A stretch of DNA of 64,000 bases, from NCBI GenBank assembly GCA_963722815.1, contig CAVROM010000003.1, positions 868,001 through 932,000 of the forward strand, read 5' to 3'. The position numbers and the translations under genes were made by a program. Shown here in pieces: positions 24,969-33,874 of the stretch (its first letter is position 1; every line of letters begins with the position of its first letter). The notes below the pieces were generated by a model, which saw nothing but the letters and a program-made list of their open reading frames with translations, was not told the origin of the DNA and did no database searches. The stretch is from DASQFQ01 sp963722815 (lineage in GTDB: Bacteria > Actinomycetota > Thermoleophilia > Solirubrobacterales > Solirubrobacteraceae).

Positions 24969-26031
24969 GCGCGGGCTGCGCTCGCGCACGCAGGCGCTCG
25001 CCGTGCTGGCGGGCGCGCCGCTCTTCGCGGTCGCGGTCGCCCTGGGGGTCGGCGCGCTGTTCGTGCTGCTGGCGGCGCAGTCGCCCGCGAGCGCCTACTC
25101 GGCGCTGCTTGACGGCTCGGTCGGCTCGGTGCCCGCGCTGGCGCAGTCGCTCACCACCGCGATCCCGGTGATCCTCACCGGCGTCGGGACGGCGCTGGCG
25201 TTCCGGGTCGGGCTGTTCAACCTCGGCGGCGAGGGGCAGATGATCTTCGGCGCGCTCGCCACCGCGGTGACCGGGCACGCGCTGGCCGCGCTCCCGGGCG
25301 CGCTGGACCTCGTCGCCGCCGTGCTGGCCGGCGCTCTCGCCGGCGCCGCGTGGGCGCTGCTGCCGGCGTGGTGGGAGGCGTGGTTCCGCGTGCCGCTGGT
25401 GGTCACCACGCTCCTGCTCAACTACATCGCCGCGCTGTTCGCGACCTACCTCGCGGTCTATCCGCTGCGCGACAAGGGCGGCGGCTCGACGGTCGCCCAG
25501 ACCAAGCCGCTGCCGGGCACCCTGGATCTGCCGATCGTGATCTCGGCGACACCGCTGCACCTCGGGGTGGTGGCGGCGGCCGTGGTGCCGCTGGCGGTGG
25601 CGTGGCTGCTGAGCCGCACCTCGCTCGGCTACGCGATGCGGATGACGGGCCTGAACCGCGACTTCGCCGAGGCGGGCGGCGTGCCGATGCGGCGCACGAT
25701 CCTCATCACGATGGGGCTCAGCGGCGCCCTCTGCGGGCTGGCCGGCACGCTGCTCGTGCTCGGGGAGACCCACCGCTACGTCAACGACTCCGTGGTCGGC
25801 CCGGGCACGGCGTGGACCGGGCTGACCGCGGGGATGCTCGCCGCCTTCAACCCGCTGCTGACCGCGGTCAGCGGCTTCTTCCTGGCTGCGCTCCAGACGG
25901 GCGGGACCGGGCTGCAGCTGCGCACGAACGTGCCGCTGCAGCTGGTCAACGTCATCCAGGCCGTGATCATCCTGATGGTCGCGGTGCGGCTGTGGCTCGC
26001 GCGCCAGGCGCGGCTGGGGGGCCGCGCATGA
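24946..26031 (+). CDS. nucleoside ABC transporter permease 1
   Basis: 361 residues with 8-10 hydrophobic segments of the BPD_transp_2 family (GTALAFRVGLFNLGGEGQMIFGAL, PLVVTTLLLNYIAALFATYL, FAEAGGVPMRRTILITMGLSGALCGLAGTLL). The EGQM and NxGGEGQ block is characteristic of BMP-type importers. It overlaps the ATPase gene by 23 bp and the next permease by ATGA. It forms the membrane channel together with permease 2. Confidence 0.92.
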   Translation: MSAAQWPERGLRSRTQALAVLAGAPLFAVAVALGVGALFVLLAAQSPASAYSALLDGSVGSVPALAQSLTTAIPVILTGVGTALAFRVGLFNLGGEGQMIFGALATAVTGHALAALPGALDLVAAVLAGALAGAAWALLPAWWEAWFRVPLVVTTLLLNYIAALFATYLAVYPLRDKGGGSTVAQTKPLPGTLDLPIVISATPLHLGVVAAAVVPLAVAWLLSRTSLGYAMRMTGLNRDFAEAGGVPMRRTILITMGLSGALCGLAGTLLVLGETHRYVNDSVVGPGTAWTGLTAGMLAAFNPLLTAVSGFFLAALQTGGTGLQLRTNVPLQLVNVIQAVIILMVAVRLWLARQARLGGRA

Positions 26032-26882
26032 GCGAGGTCCTCGACTGGGGGCTGATCGTGTCGGCGATCCGGCTCACGAGCCCGATCCTGCTCGCGGCGC
26101 TCGGCGGGCTGTTCACGGACCGGGCGGGCATCTTCAACATCGGGCTCGAGGGGCAGATGCTGGTGGGCGCGTTCTTCGGCGTCGCCGGGCTGTACTGGAC
26201 CGGCAGCGCGTGGGCGGGGCTGGGGCTCGCGGTGGTGGCGGCGACCGTGCTGTCGCTGCTGTTCGGGGTGTGGGTGATCAAGCTCGGCGGCGACGCGATC
26301 ATCGTCGGCCTGGCCGTGAACCTGCTCGCGGTCGGGTTGACCGCGTACCTGACCTTGCCGGTCTTCGGCGTGCAGGGCTCGTTCGACGATCCGAGGCTGA
26401 AGGGGCTGCCGGAGCTGTGGGGCCACTCGCCGCTGGTCTACCTCGGGGCGGCGCTCGTGCCGGCGATCTGGTGGCTCTTCTACCACCACCCGTTCGGCGT
26501 GCGGCTGCGCGCGGTGGGCGAGGACCCGGAGGCGGCGGCGGGCGCGGGCATCGATCCCGACCGGATGAAGTTCGTCGGCTGCGCACTGTGCGGCGTGCTG
26601 TGCGGGCTGGCCGGGGGGCAGCTCGCGCTGTCGCTCGTGACGCAGTGGGTCCAGGGGATGACCGCGGGGCGCGGGTTCGTCGCGCTGGTGGCGATCATGC
26701 TCGCGCGCTCGAACCCGATCGGGGTCGGGCTGGCGTCGGCGCTGTTCGGCTTCGCCTACGCGCTGGCGGTGCGGCTGCAGGGCGTGGGCATCCCGCCGCA
26801 GTTCGTCTCGATGCTGCCGTACGTGTTGACGATCCTCGCGCTGGTGCTGTTGGCGCGACGAGGGAAGGTGCGAACCGCATGA
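26028..26882 (+). CDS. nucleoside ABC transporter permease 2
   Basis: 284 residues, the partner permease: FTDRAGIFNIGLEGQMLVGAF carries the same NIGLEGQ signature, followed by GDAIIVGLAVNLLAVGLTAYL and AGAGIDPDRMKFVGCALCGVLCGLAGGQLAL. The start overlaps the permease 1 stop (ATGA) and its own stop overlaps the nucleoside hydrolase start (ATGA), giving four translationally linked genes. Two different permeases are the rule for this transporter family. Confidence 0.92.
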   Translation: MSEVLDWGLIVSAIRLTSPILLAALGGLFTDRAGIFNIGLEGQMLVGAFFGVAGLYWTGSAWAGLGLAVVAATVLSLLFGVWVIKLGGDAIIVGLAVNLLAVGLTAYLTLPVFGVQGSFDDPRLKGLPELWGHSPLVYLGAALVPAIWWLFYHHPFGVRLRAVGEDPEAAAGAGIDPDRMKFVGCALCGVLCGLAGGQLALSLVTQWVQGMTAGRGFVALVAIMLARSNPIGVGLASALFGFAYALAVRLQGVGIPPQFVSMLPYVLTILALVLLARRGKVRTA

Positions 26883-27829
26883 GGCGCGTGGTGCTGGACA
26901 TGGACGTCGGGATCGACGACGCGATCGCGATCGCGCTGCTGGCGGCGCGCGACGACGCCGAGGTGGTCGCGCTCGGGAGCGTGCACGGCAACTGCTCGGT
27001 CGAGGACTCGACGCGCAACGCGCTCGTCGTGCTGGAGGCGGTCGGGCTGGGCGGCGTGCCGGTCGCGCGTGGCGCGGAGGTGCCGCTCGAGGTGCCGCTG
27101 CACCTCGCGGGCTTCGTGCACGGGAACGACGGGCTCGGCGACGTCGGCTTCCCTCCGCCCGCGGGGCGCGCGAGCGGCGAGCACGCCGCCGACCAGATCG
27201 TCCGGCTCGGGCGGGAGCAGCCGGGCGAGCTCGACCTGCTCGCGGTCGGCCCGCTCACGAACCTCGGACTGGCGCTGCGACGCGATCCGGACGCGCTGGC
27301 GCGCTACCGCTCGGTGGTGCTGATGGGCGGCTCCGGCCCGTACCCGGCGCCGGGGGTCCTGCGCGAGTTCGACGCCAACATCGACCACGACCCGGACGCC
27401 GCGCGGCTCGTGTTCGCGGCGCCGCGGCAGGAGCTCGTGATGGTGGGCGTCAACGTCACCTCGCCGGCGATCCTCGACGAGGCGGCGATCGCCGCGATCG
27501 CCGCCTCGGATACGCCGCAGGCCCGTTTGGTGTCGGCGATCCTGCCGTTCTACCTCGACTTCTACCGCCACAAGTGGGGCCGCCGGATCTGCTCGATGCA
27601 CGACCCGCTGGCGGCGGCGATCCTGGCCGACCCGACCTACGTCACGTCGTGGCTCGAGGGCCCGGTCAACGTCATCCACGACGGTGCGCTGGCACGCGCG
27701 TGGCTGATGGCGCGCGAGGACGGCGGCGAGATCGTGCAGGCGGTCGAGCCGGCGCCGCCGACGCGGGTGGTCGCCGCGGTCGACGACGACCGCTTCAGCG
27801 CCGACCTGCTCGCCGCGCTGACCGCCTGA
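26879..27829 (+). CDS. inosine/uridine-preferring-type nucleoside hydrolase
   Basis: Hydrolyses the N-glycosidic bond of ribonucleosides. 316 residues with the calcium-binding N-terminus VVLDMDVGIDDAIAI (usual DTDxGxDDA, here Met replaces Thr), VHGNDGLGD, LLAVGPLTNLGLAL, VLMGG and the FDANIDHDPDAARLVF block (usual EFNxxxDPEAA). The C-terminal HDPLAAAILADP holds the last Asp ligand. Coupled to a nucleoside importer, it would release base and ribose; methylthioadenosine is an attractive substrate given mtnK next door. Confidence 0.9.
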   Translation: MRRVVLDMDVGIDDAIAIALLAARDDAEVVALGSVHGNCSVEDSTRNALVVLEAVGLGGVPVARGAEVPLEVPLHLAGFVHGNDGLGDVGFPPPAGRASGEHAADQIVRLGREQPGELDLLAVGPLTNLGLALRRDPDALARYRSVVLMGGSGPYPAPGVLREFDANIDHDPDAARLVFAAPRQELVMVGVNVTSPAILDEAAIAAIAASDTPQARLVSAILPFYLDFYRHKWGRRICSMHDPLAAAILADPTYVTSWLEGPVNVIHDGALARAWLMAREDGGEIVQAVEPAPPTRVVAAVDDDRFSADLLAALTA

Positions 27830-27833
27830 AGGT

Positions 27834-29204
27834 CTAGCCCTTCTTCTTCGGCTTCGGCTTGCGCTCGGGGTGGATCGCCCAGTAGCGCTCCTGGAGCGAC
27901 TGCGGCCACGCGGGGCAGGCGCCGGGCGACGTGTGCCGGGTGTGGAGCGCCTTGATCGCGTCGAGGATCGTGCCGGTCCCCGCGGCGCGCGGGCCGGCGG
28001 CGCCGGAGCCGCGCATCAGCTCCTCGTGGTCGATGTCGAGGTACTCGAGGTGGAAGTTCGCGCGCAGGCACCCGGCCCACTGGCCGAGCGCGGCCTTGTT
28101 CTTGGTGAACCACGCCTCGATCGCCTTGTCGAGCAGGATGTACTGGTCGATGTAGAAGTCGGTCGTGTAGCCGCGCAGCTTCGGCGCGGTGTTGAGGTGG
28201 ACGAGCTTGGCCTTGTCGTCGATCGTGGGGTCGGTGAGGATCGCGAGCGCCTCGTCCAGCCGCCGCGTCGCCCACTCCTCGAATGCGTTGCGCTGCCCCC
28301 AGCCGTTGATCGCGTCGTAGATCACGAGGTCGTCCGGGATCGCGGAGCTGTCGCCGGGCTTGACGCCCGGCTTGTCCGCGTTCGCCATGTGCGAGAGCGC
28401 CGCGCCGGCGCCGCTGTGGCCGGCCATGACGATGCGCGTGACGCTCGGCGCGGCGGCCGCCACCCCGCCGGTGTCGTCCAGCCACCTCTTCTCGGTCTGC
28501 AGCCGCGTCACGATCTCGTTCACGTACGGCGTGGCGTCGAAGTCCTTGCCGCCGGCCTTGCTGAACTGCGACGTCAGGCCGCCCTGCGGGATCACGATCA
28601 CCAGCTGCTTCTCCTGGCTGTCCTCGAGCTGCCCCTCGGCCTGGTCGAGCGCGACGTCGCGAACCGGCGCGACGTCCTTCGCGTCGATGCCCCGGCGCAG
28701 GTCCTGCATGTGCTTGCTCGCGCCCTTCACCGTCTTGTCGAGCGTGCGGAAGCCGGCGAACGGGCGATGGGTGCCCTCGGTGTGGCCGTGCAGGAAGACG
28801 ACGACCTCGATCGGGCACTTTGCGTTCAGCCCCTCCGGGACGAGCACGATCGCCTTGCCGATCGCGTGCTCGGAGCTGAGCTCGGGGATGTCGTGCCAGC
28901 CCTTCTGCTCCTTGGGCTTGAGGCTCGCGCCCGTGCCCTCCTTCAACCCCTCGAGCGGGATCCGGCGCACCTTCCCGACCGGGCGCTCGCCGGAGTTCCA
29001 GTCGTAGCCCTTCTTGCCCTCCGGCGAGACGTCCGTCCAGCCGACCGCGCGCTGCAGGACGAGCCCGGTGACCGCGCGGTTGCCGGCCAGCCGGTGCAGC
29101 TCGAGGATCGGGGCCGCGACCGACGGCCCTCGCTGTGCGGGGGCGGCCCGGCCCGGCTGGGGGGTTGGCACCCGCCTGAGGGGATGCGACACGCTGCCGC
29201 CCAC
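27834..29204 (-). CDS. alpha/beta-hydrolase with N-terminal eCIS-cargo-like motif
   Basis: 456 residues. The N-terminal 55 residues are Pro-rich and end in ILELHRLAGNRAVTGLVLQR, matching the L-xx-AGN-xAV-xx-L-xx-R pattern found at the head of DUF4157-type proteins and cargo of extracellular contractile injection systems. The body is a hydrolase: VVVFLHGHTEG (oxyanion region), LVIVIPQGG, nucleophile elbow IVMAGHSGAGAALSH and YLDIDHEELM. The tail is Lys/Pro-rich. There is no signal peptide. No injection-system genes are in the window, so the delivery idea is inference; the esterase fold is better supported. Confidence 0.7.
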   Translation of the reverse strand: MGGSVSHPLRRVPTPQPGRAAPAQRGPSVAAPILELHRLAGNRAVTGLVLQRAVGWTDVSPEGKKGYDWNSGERPVGKVRRIPLEGLKEGTGASLKPKEQKGWHDIPELSSEHAIGKAIVLVPEGLNAKCPIEVVVFLHGHTEGTHRPFAGFRTLDKTVKGASKHMQDLRRGIDAKDVAPVRDVALDQAEGQLEDSQEKQLVIVIPQGGLTSQFSKAGGKDFDATPYVNEIVTRLQTEKRWLDDTGGVAAAAPSVTRIVMAGHSGAGAALSHMANADKPGVKPGDSSAIPDDLVIYDAINGWGQRNAFEEWATRRLDEALAILTDPTIDDKAKLVHLNTAPKLRGYTTDFYIDQYILLDKAIEAWFTKNKAALGQWAGCLRANFHLEYLDIDHEELMRGSGAAGPRAAGTGTILDAIKALHTRHTSPGACPAWPQSLQERYWAIHPERKPKPKKKG

Positions 29205-29225
29205 GTTAGTTTTGGGCGGGCTCCC

Positions 29226-29888
29226 ATGTCAACGCTTCGCACATCCGTCGTCGCGCTCGTCCTCTTCGCGGTCCTCGCCGCGCCGGCCGCCGCGCGCACC
29301 GCCTACTGCTCGGGGAGCGGCGACCTCTGCTACCGGGCCAAGGACACCGGCGCGGCCACCAAGCTGCGGATCACGCTGGCGGCGCACTACTTCACCCGCT
29401 ACCGCCTGTGCGTGACACCTCCCGCCGGCGCGCGCACCTGCAAGCGCTTCCGCGTCCGCCGCACATCACACGGCCTCTACGACTCGACCGTCCGCTGGGC
29501 GAAGCAGTTCCCGAACGCCGGTCCCGGCACCTACCACGCGAGCTGGCGCTCGGGCGGCAGCGCGCTCGGGCCGTCGGTGAGCTTCAAGGCCGGCCCGTCG
29601 ATCGACGTGAGCCCCAAGCGCGTCCGCGCGGGCCGCGTGGTGCGCGTCTCCGGCCTCGCGGGCGGCTGCCCCGCGGGCGACGAGGTGACGCTGCTGTCGC
29701 ACGCGTTCCCCGACGCCAAGCAGTTCGCCGGCGTCCCCACCGTCTTCGCGACCGTCGACGCGCACGACAGCTACAGCGTCAGGGTCCGCATCCCGGCCGG
29801 CCGCGCGCCGGCCCGCTACACGATCGGCGCGCGCTGCGGCGGCGGCAACTTCGGCGTCGAGCGCATGCTGACCGTGCTCGACCCCTAG
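29226..29888 (+). CDS. secreted Ig-like protein of unknown function
   Basis: 220 residues. A signal peptide (SVVALVLFAVLAAPAAA) is followed by a Cys-containing first domain (YCSGSGDLCYRA, RLCVTPPAGARTCKRF) that probably forms disulfides, and a second beta-rich domain (SVSFKAGPSIDVSPKRVRAGRVVRVSGLAGGCPAGDEVTL) like bacterial Ig/Big domains. It is probably exported. Its stop shares the CTAG with the convergent YbjQ gene. No specific family is recognised. Confidence 0.65.
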   Translation: MSTLRTSVVALVLFAVLAAPAAARTAYCSGSGDLCYRAKDTGAATKLRITLAAHYFTRYRLCVTPPAGARTCKRFRVRRTSHGLYDSTVRWAKQFPNAGPGTYHASWRSGGSALGPSVSFKAGPSIDVSPKRVRAGRVVRVSGLAGGCPAGDEVTLLSHAFPDAKQFAGVPTVFATVDAHDSYSVRVRIPAGRAPARYTIGARCGGGNFGVERMLTVLDP

Positions 29889-30205
29889 GCCCTGCTTGCG
29901 CGCACCGCGGTGCCGTAGGCGCAGATCTCCGTCCACGTCGAGCCCAGCTCCGACGTGTCGAAGCGGAACGCGACGATCGCGTTGCCGCCCTTCGCCTCGG
30001 CCTCCTCGACCAGCCGCGACTGCGCCTCCACCCGGCTCGCGGCGAGCTGCTTGGTCATGCCCTTGAGCTCGCCGCCGACCAGCGACTTGAAGGACGCGCC
30101 GATCTGCGAGCCGACGTTGCGAGAGCGGACCGTGAGGCCGAAGACCTCGCCGAGGACCTCCTCGATCTCGTAGCCGGGGAGGTCGTTCATGGTGGTGATG
30201 AGCAT
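29885..30205 (-). CDS. YbjQ-family (DUF74) protein
   Basis: 106 residues with the family layout: MLITTMNDLPGYEIEEVLGEVFGLTVRSRN at the N-terminus, then VGGELKGMTKQLAASRVEAQSRLVEEAEAKGGNAIVAFRFDTSELG and the C-terminal YGTAVRA. YbjQ proteins form pentameric beta-barrels of unknown role and have been suggested to bind metals. GGCGGA lies directly before the ATG. The gene stands alone between convergent and divergent neighbours. Confidence 0.9.
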   Translation of the reverse strand: MLITTMNDLPGYEIEEVLGEVFGLTVRSRNVGSQIGASFKSLVGGELKGMTKQLAASRVEAQSRLVEEAEAKGGNAIVAFRFDTSELGSTWTEICAYGTAVRASRA

Positions 30206-30223
30206 TCCGCCAGACTGCCACGG

Positions 30224-30778
30224 ATGACGGAGCCCGGTCCCTACCTGCAGACCGTCTCCGGGCGGCGCGTGAACCCGTTCGACCCGGACCCCAGCCAGCT
30301 CGACATCGGCGACATCGCCCGCGCGCTCGGCAACCTCTGCCGCTTCGGCGGCCACAGCCGCGTCTTCTACTCGGTCGCCCAGCACTCGGTGATCGTGTCC
30401 GAGCTCGTCGAGGAGCGGGGCGGGGACGTCGAGGACGTCTTCGCCGCGCTGATGCACGACGCCGCCGAGGCCTACCTCGGCGACATGCCGCACCCGATCA
30501 AGCACCGCAGCGAGCTCGGCGCCGCGTTCAAGGCGGCCGAGCAGCACCTCGAGCAGGCGATCCGCGCGCGGTTCGGGATCAAGGACGGCGTGCCCGAGAT
30601 CAAGCAGGCCGACCGCGCGCTGCTCGCCACCGAGCGGCGCGTGTTCAGTGCCGAGCAGTGGCACTGGCCGGAGCTGGACGGCGTCGAGCCGCTCGAGATC
30701 GAGCTCAGCGCGTGGGCGCCGGACGAGGCGAGCGCGGCGTTCGAGCGCCGCTACGCCGAGCTGGCCGCGCGCAGGTAG
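30224..30778 (+). CDS. HD-domain phosphohydrolase (YfbR-like)
   Basis: 184 residues. The HD metal site is spread over YSVAQHSVIVSEL, LMHDAAEAYLGDMPHPIKH and the later IKQADRALLATE, matching the YfbR-type 5'-nucleotidase group. LQTVSGRRVNPFDPDP at the start is typical of this subfamily in actinobacteria. It starts 18 bp from the divergent YbjQ gene and its end overlaps the LVIVD gene tail to tail by 28 bp. A deoxynucleotide phosphatase role is inferred from the family. Confidence 0.85.
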   Translation: MTEPGPYLQTVSGRRVNPFDPDPSQLDIGDIARALGNLCRFGGHSRVFYSVAQHSVIVSELVEERGGDVEDVFAALMHDAAEAYLGDMPHPIKHRSELGAAFKAAEQHLEQAIRARFGIKDGVPEIKQADRALLATERRVFSAEQWHWPELDGVEPLEIELSAWAPDEASAAFERRYAELAARR

Positions 30779-32632
30779 CGCCGCAGCAGCGCGCGCCGCT
30801 TGATCGTCCGCGAGCTCGCGATCGACACGACGCGGACCTCGCCGTGCCGCACGGTGAACAGCCGGTGCGAGCCGCGGAAGGGGCGCACGACGCCGTGGCC
30901 GAGCGACCGCGGATGCCGGAACGCGCGCAGCCGGGCGCGCTTGAGCGGCACGCGCGCGGTCGTGCTCACGAGCGCCCGCCGCCCGCGCTTGGTGAACGCC
31001 GCGGTGACCTTGCCGCCGCCGCGCACGCACCAGCGCCACGCGCGCTTCTGCTTGTGTCGCGGCGCCGGCAGCCGGCGCAGCAGCGCCTTGCGCGTCATGC
31101 CCAGCCGGACCTTGCCGATGCCCTGGTGCCGGATGCGCCGCCCGACCGACAGACAGCCCTTCCTGCCCGCCCCGCCGGCGCCCGCGTCCTCGCCGGGCCA
31201 GGCGCTCTCGGCGACGCGCAGGGCGTAGAAACCGGTCGCGCCGTCCGTGTACCAGACCTCGCGCCGCGCGGGCACGATCACCGGCTTGGACATCGCGAAG
31301 TCGCTGGCCAGAACTCGTTCTCCGCCCGCGGCTGGGTCGGCGCCACGTAGTACGCGATCTCCTTCGGGTGCAGGAGGTCGCTGATGTCGAACACGCGCAG
31401 CCCGGAGGCGATGAACGAGCACGCCACCACCGTCGGGTCGACCTGGCTCGAGAGGCTGCAGTAGTGCGCCGCGTAGCCCTGTACCGGGCTGCCGGCGCCG
31501 GGGTCGGCGCTCGCCGCCTTGTGATCGGCCGGCTGGTTGACCTGCAGCCGGAGGTTGGCGACGACGCGCGGCGCTCGTCCGCGATGTCGATGATGCGGGC
31601 CGCGCCGACCACGTTCGAGTCGCCCACGCCGGTCGTGCCCTGCGTGTACTCGTCGAACTCGAGCACGTAGGGGTGGCCGTGATCGGTGAACGGGATCGCG
31701 TTCTGCGGGATCGACGCCGCGTGCCAGGTCAGCCGGCTCACCTCGCGCGCCTGCGGGTTCGGCTTGCGGGCCTGGATCTGGCTGACGTCGAGGATCAGCA
31801 TGTCGCCGCCGACGTCGGCGATGTAGGCGCGGTTGCCGTCGTCGCTGAGCGTCATGCCGTGGGAGACGACGTTGCCCTGCCAGACCGCGTGCGGCTGCCT
31901 CGGGTTGGTGACGTCGACGGCGGTGATCGACTCGCGCGCGGTGCCGGTCGCGTAGAACGTCTTGCCGTCGGGCGAGAAGCCGCTCTCGTGGCCGAGCCGC
32001 CCCACCGCGCTCGTCGACTGCGGCACCGGGTGGCGGCAGTCCTTGCTGGCGTCGTAGATCGAGACCAGGCCGGGGTAGGTCGACGGGTTGCCGGTGACGG
32101 CCGCCAGCAGCCCGCGCCTGGAGTTGAGGTTGAGCGACTCGTGCGGCGAGAGCATCGGGATCTCGGTCAGCGTCGCGGTCGGCACCGGCTTGGCCGGGTT
32201 CGACATGTCGAGCACCGCGACGCCCTGCGAGCTGGTGTCGAGCTTGAGCGCGTTGACGGGGTACAGGAGCGCGGTGTCGTAGAACGCGCACTCGTGGCCG
32301 GCCGGGTCGACGTAGCGCAGCGTCTTGAAGCCACCGGAGGTGCCTTGGTGCGCGATCAGCGAGACGTTGCAGTGCAGGCTGTTCGTGGCAGAGCCGGCGG
32401 GCACGCGCCCCTGGATCCCCGGCTCGGGCTTCGAGCCCGGCCCGCACTGCGCGCGCGGGGTGGCCACGAACGGCGGCTCGGCCCGCGTCGCGACCGCGAC
32501 CTTGGCGGGCTTCTGCCCGATTCCCTACCCGAGCGCGAGCAGGTCGTTGAGCGGCGTGAGCGCCCCGACGGCGTTGAGCGCCGGCAGCGCGAGGATCAGC
32601 GCGATCACGAGGAACGGAGCGGCACGGCGCAT
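30751..32632 (-). pseudogene. LVIVD-repeat secreted protein, interrupted by a stop and two frame breaks
   Basis: A signal peptide (APFLVIALILALPALNAVGA) leads into a beta-propeller with repeats such as GVAVLDMSNPAKPVPTATL, SITAVDVTNPRQPHAVWQGN and GLRVFDISDLLHPKEIAYYV. An in-frame TAG (32525-32527) separates the signal region from the mature part. The frame shifts near 31567 (around DERR/VVANLRLQV) and near 31303 (ENEF/LASDF). The C-terminus continues with YTDGATGFYALRV and a basic RHPRSLGHGVV region. Protein similarity is intact throughout, so the breaks may be sequence errors; the stop is harder to explain. Confidence 0.6.
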
Positions 32633-32674
32633 GCGAGCGCGGACCCTAGCGGCGCGTCAGCCCCAATGCGCCGG

Positions 32675-32884
32675 TTATCGGGGTCCTATCCGCCGGCGCC
32701 AGAACCGCTCGGCTGCGAGGAACACGACGCTGACGCCGACATAGAGCGCGCTCAGGAGGACGATGCGGGTGAGCCTGAAGTCGTCGCCCGAGATCAGGAC
32801 GCTCAGCGCGGTGAACGTGATGGCGAACAGCAGCGCCTGGATCGGCAGGCGAACCCAGAGCGGAAACCGGGCGATCCGGCGCAT
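32675..32884 (-). CDS. small two-helix membrane protein
   Basis: 69 residues, mostly hydrophobic: LPIQALLFAITFTALSVLI and RIVLLSALYVGVSVVFLAA are two membrane segments joined by SGDDFRLT. Both ends are basic (MRRIARF, RFWRRRIGPR), placing both termini inside by the positive-inside rule. It diverges from the metallopeptidase gene with 27 bp between starts. No family is assigned; coding status rests on the coherent topology. Confidence 0.5.
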   Translation of the reverse strand: MRRIARFPLWVRLPIQALLFAITFTALSVLISGDDFRLTRIVLLSALYVGVSVVFLAAERFWRRRIGPR

Positions 32885-32911
32885 CGGGGCAGGCTGCCAT
32901 AGTCGAAGGAG

Positions 32912-33874
32912 ATGCGCGCGTTCACGTGCCCGGTGTGCCGGCACCTGGTCACCTTCGAGAGCACGGAATGCCTGCACTGCGGGACCGCGCTCGCGTTCGA
33001 CTGGGACGCGCGCGAGCTCGTGCGACTCGGCTTCGAGTGTGCCAACCGCGACCCGATCGCCTGCAACGGCGCAGGGGAGGGGCTGTGCGCGGCGTGCCGG
33101 CTCACCCGCACGCGGCCCACCGACGACGCCATCGCCGAGTGGGCGACGGCCGAGGCGGCCAAGCGCCGGCTCGTGTTCGAGCTGCTCGAGCTCGGCCTGC
33201 CGGTTGGCGGCGGGCTCACGTTCGACATGCTCTCCAGCGCGGCCGATTCGGTCACCACCGGCCACGCCGACGGCGTCATCACGCTCGACCTCGCCGAGGC
33301 CGACCCGGTCGCCCGCGAGCAGCGGCGCACGCAGCTCCACGAGCCGTACCGGACGCTGCTCGGCCACATGCGCCACGAGGTCGGCCACTACTTCCAGCCG
33401 ATCCTCGCGCCGGAGGGGTCAGAGGCGCTCGAGCGCTGCCGCGCGCTGATGGGCGACGAGCGCGCGGACTACGCGCAGGCGATGGAGCGCCACTACGCGG
33501 AGGGGCCGCCGGCCGACTGGGCCGAGCGCTTCGTCTCCGCCTACGCGACGATGCACCCGTGGGAGGACTGGGCCGAGACGTTCGCCCACTACCTGCACAT
33601 CCGCGACGTGCTGCAGACCGCCGTCGCCTACGGCATCACCGTCTCGGGGCCGGCGGTGGCCGCGGCCGACGCGGCGCCGCTGTACTCCTATCCCGGCGCC
33701 GCGGGCGGCGACATGCGCGCGCTGCTGGACGCCTGGCTCCCGCTCACCTATGCGCTCAACGCGATCAACCGCAGCATCGGCGACGACGATCTGTACCCGT
33801 TCGTGCTCGCGCTCGGGGCGATCGAGAAGCTGGCGCTCATCGACGAGCTCGTCCGGGTAGGGCAAGCAGCATGA
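32912..33874 (+). CDS. zinc-ribbon putative zinc metallopeptidase
   Basis: 320 residues. The N-terminal zinc ribbon uses Cys6, Cys9, Cys20 and Cys23 (CPVCRHL, CLHCGTAL). Further Cys pairs occur in FECANRDPIACN and LCAACRLTRT. The peptidase motif HEVGHYF (His155, Glu156, His159) follows GHMR, and the third ligand is likely in WEDWAETFAHYLHI. This layout fits the putative zinc-binding metallopeptidase family with zinc_ribbon_6. Cytoplasmic. Its stop overlaps the STAS start (ATGA). Substrate unknown. Confidence 0.88.
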   Translation: MRAFTCPVCRHLVTFESTECLHCGTALAFDWDARELVRLGFECANRDPIACNGAGEGLCAACRLTRTRPTDDAIAEWATAEAAKRRLVFELLELGLPVGGGLTFDMLSSAADSVTTGHADGVITLDLAEADPVAREQRRTQLHEPYRTLLGHMRHEVGHYFQPILAPEGSEALERCRALMGDERADYAQAMERHYAEGPPADWAERFVSAYATMHPWEDWAETFAHYLHIRDVLQTAVAYGITVSGPAVAAADAAPLYSYPGAAGGDMRALLDAWLPLTYALNAINRSIGDDDLYPFVLALGAIEKLALIDELVRVGQAA

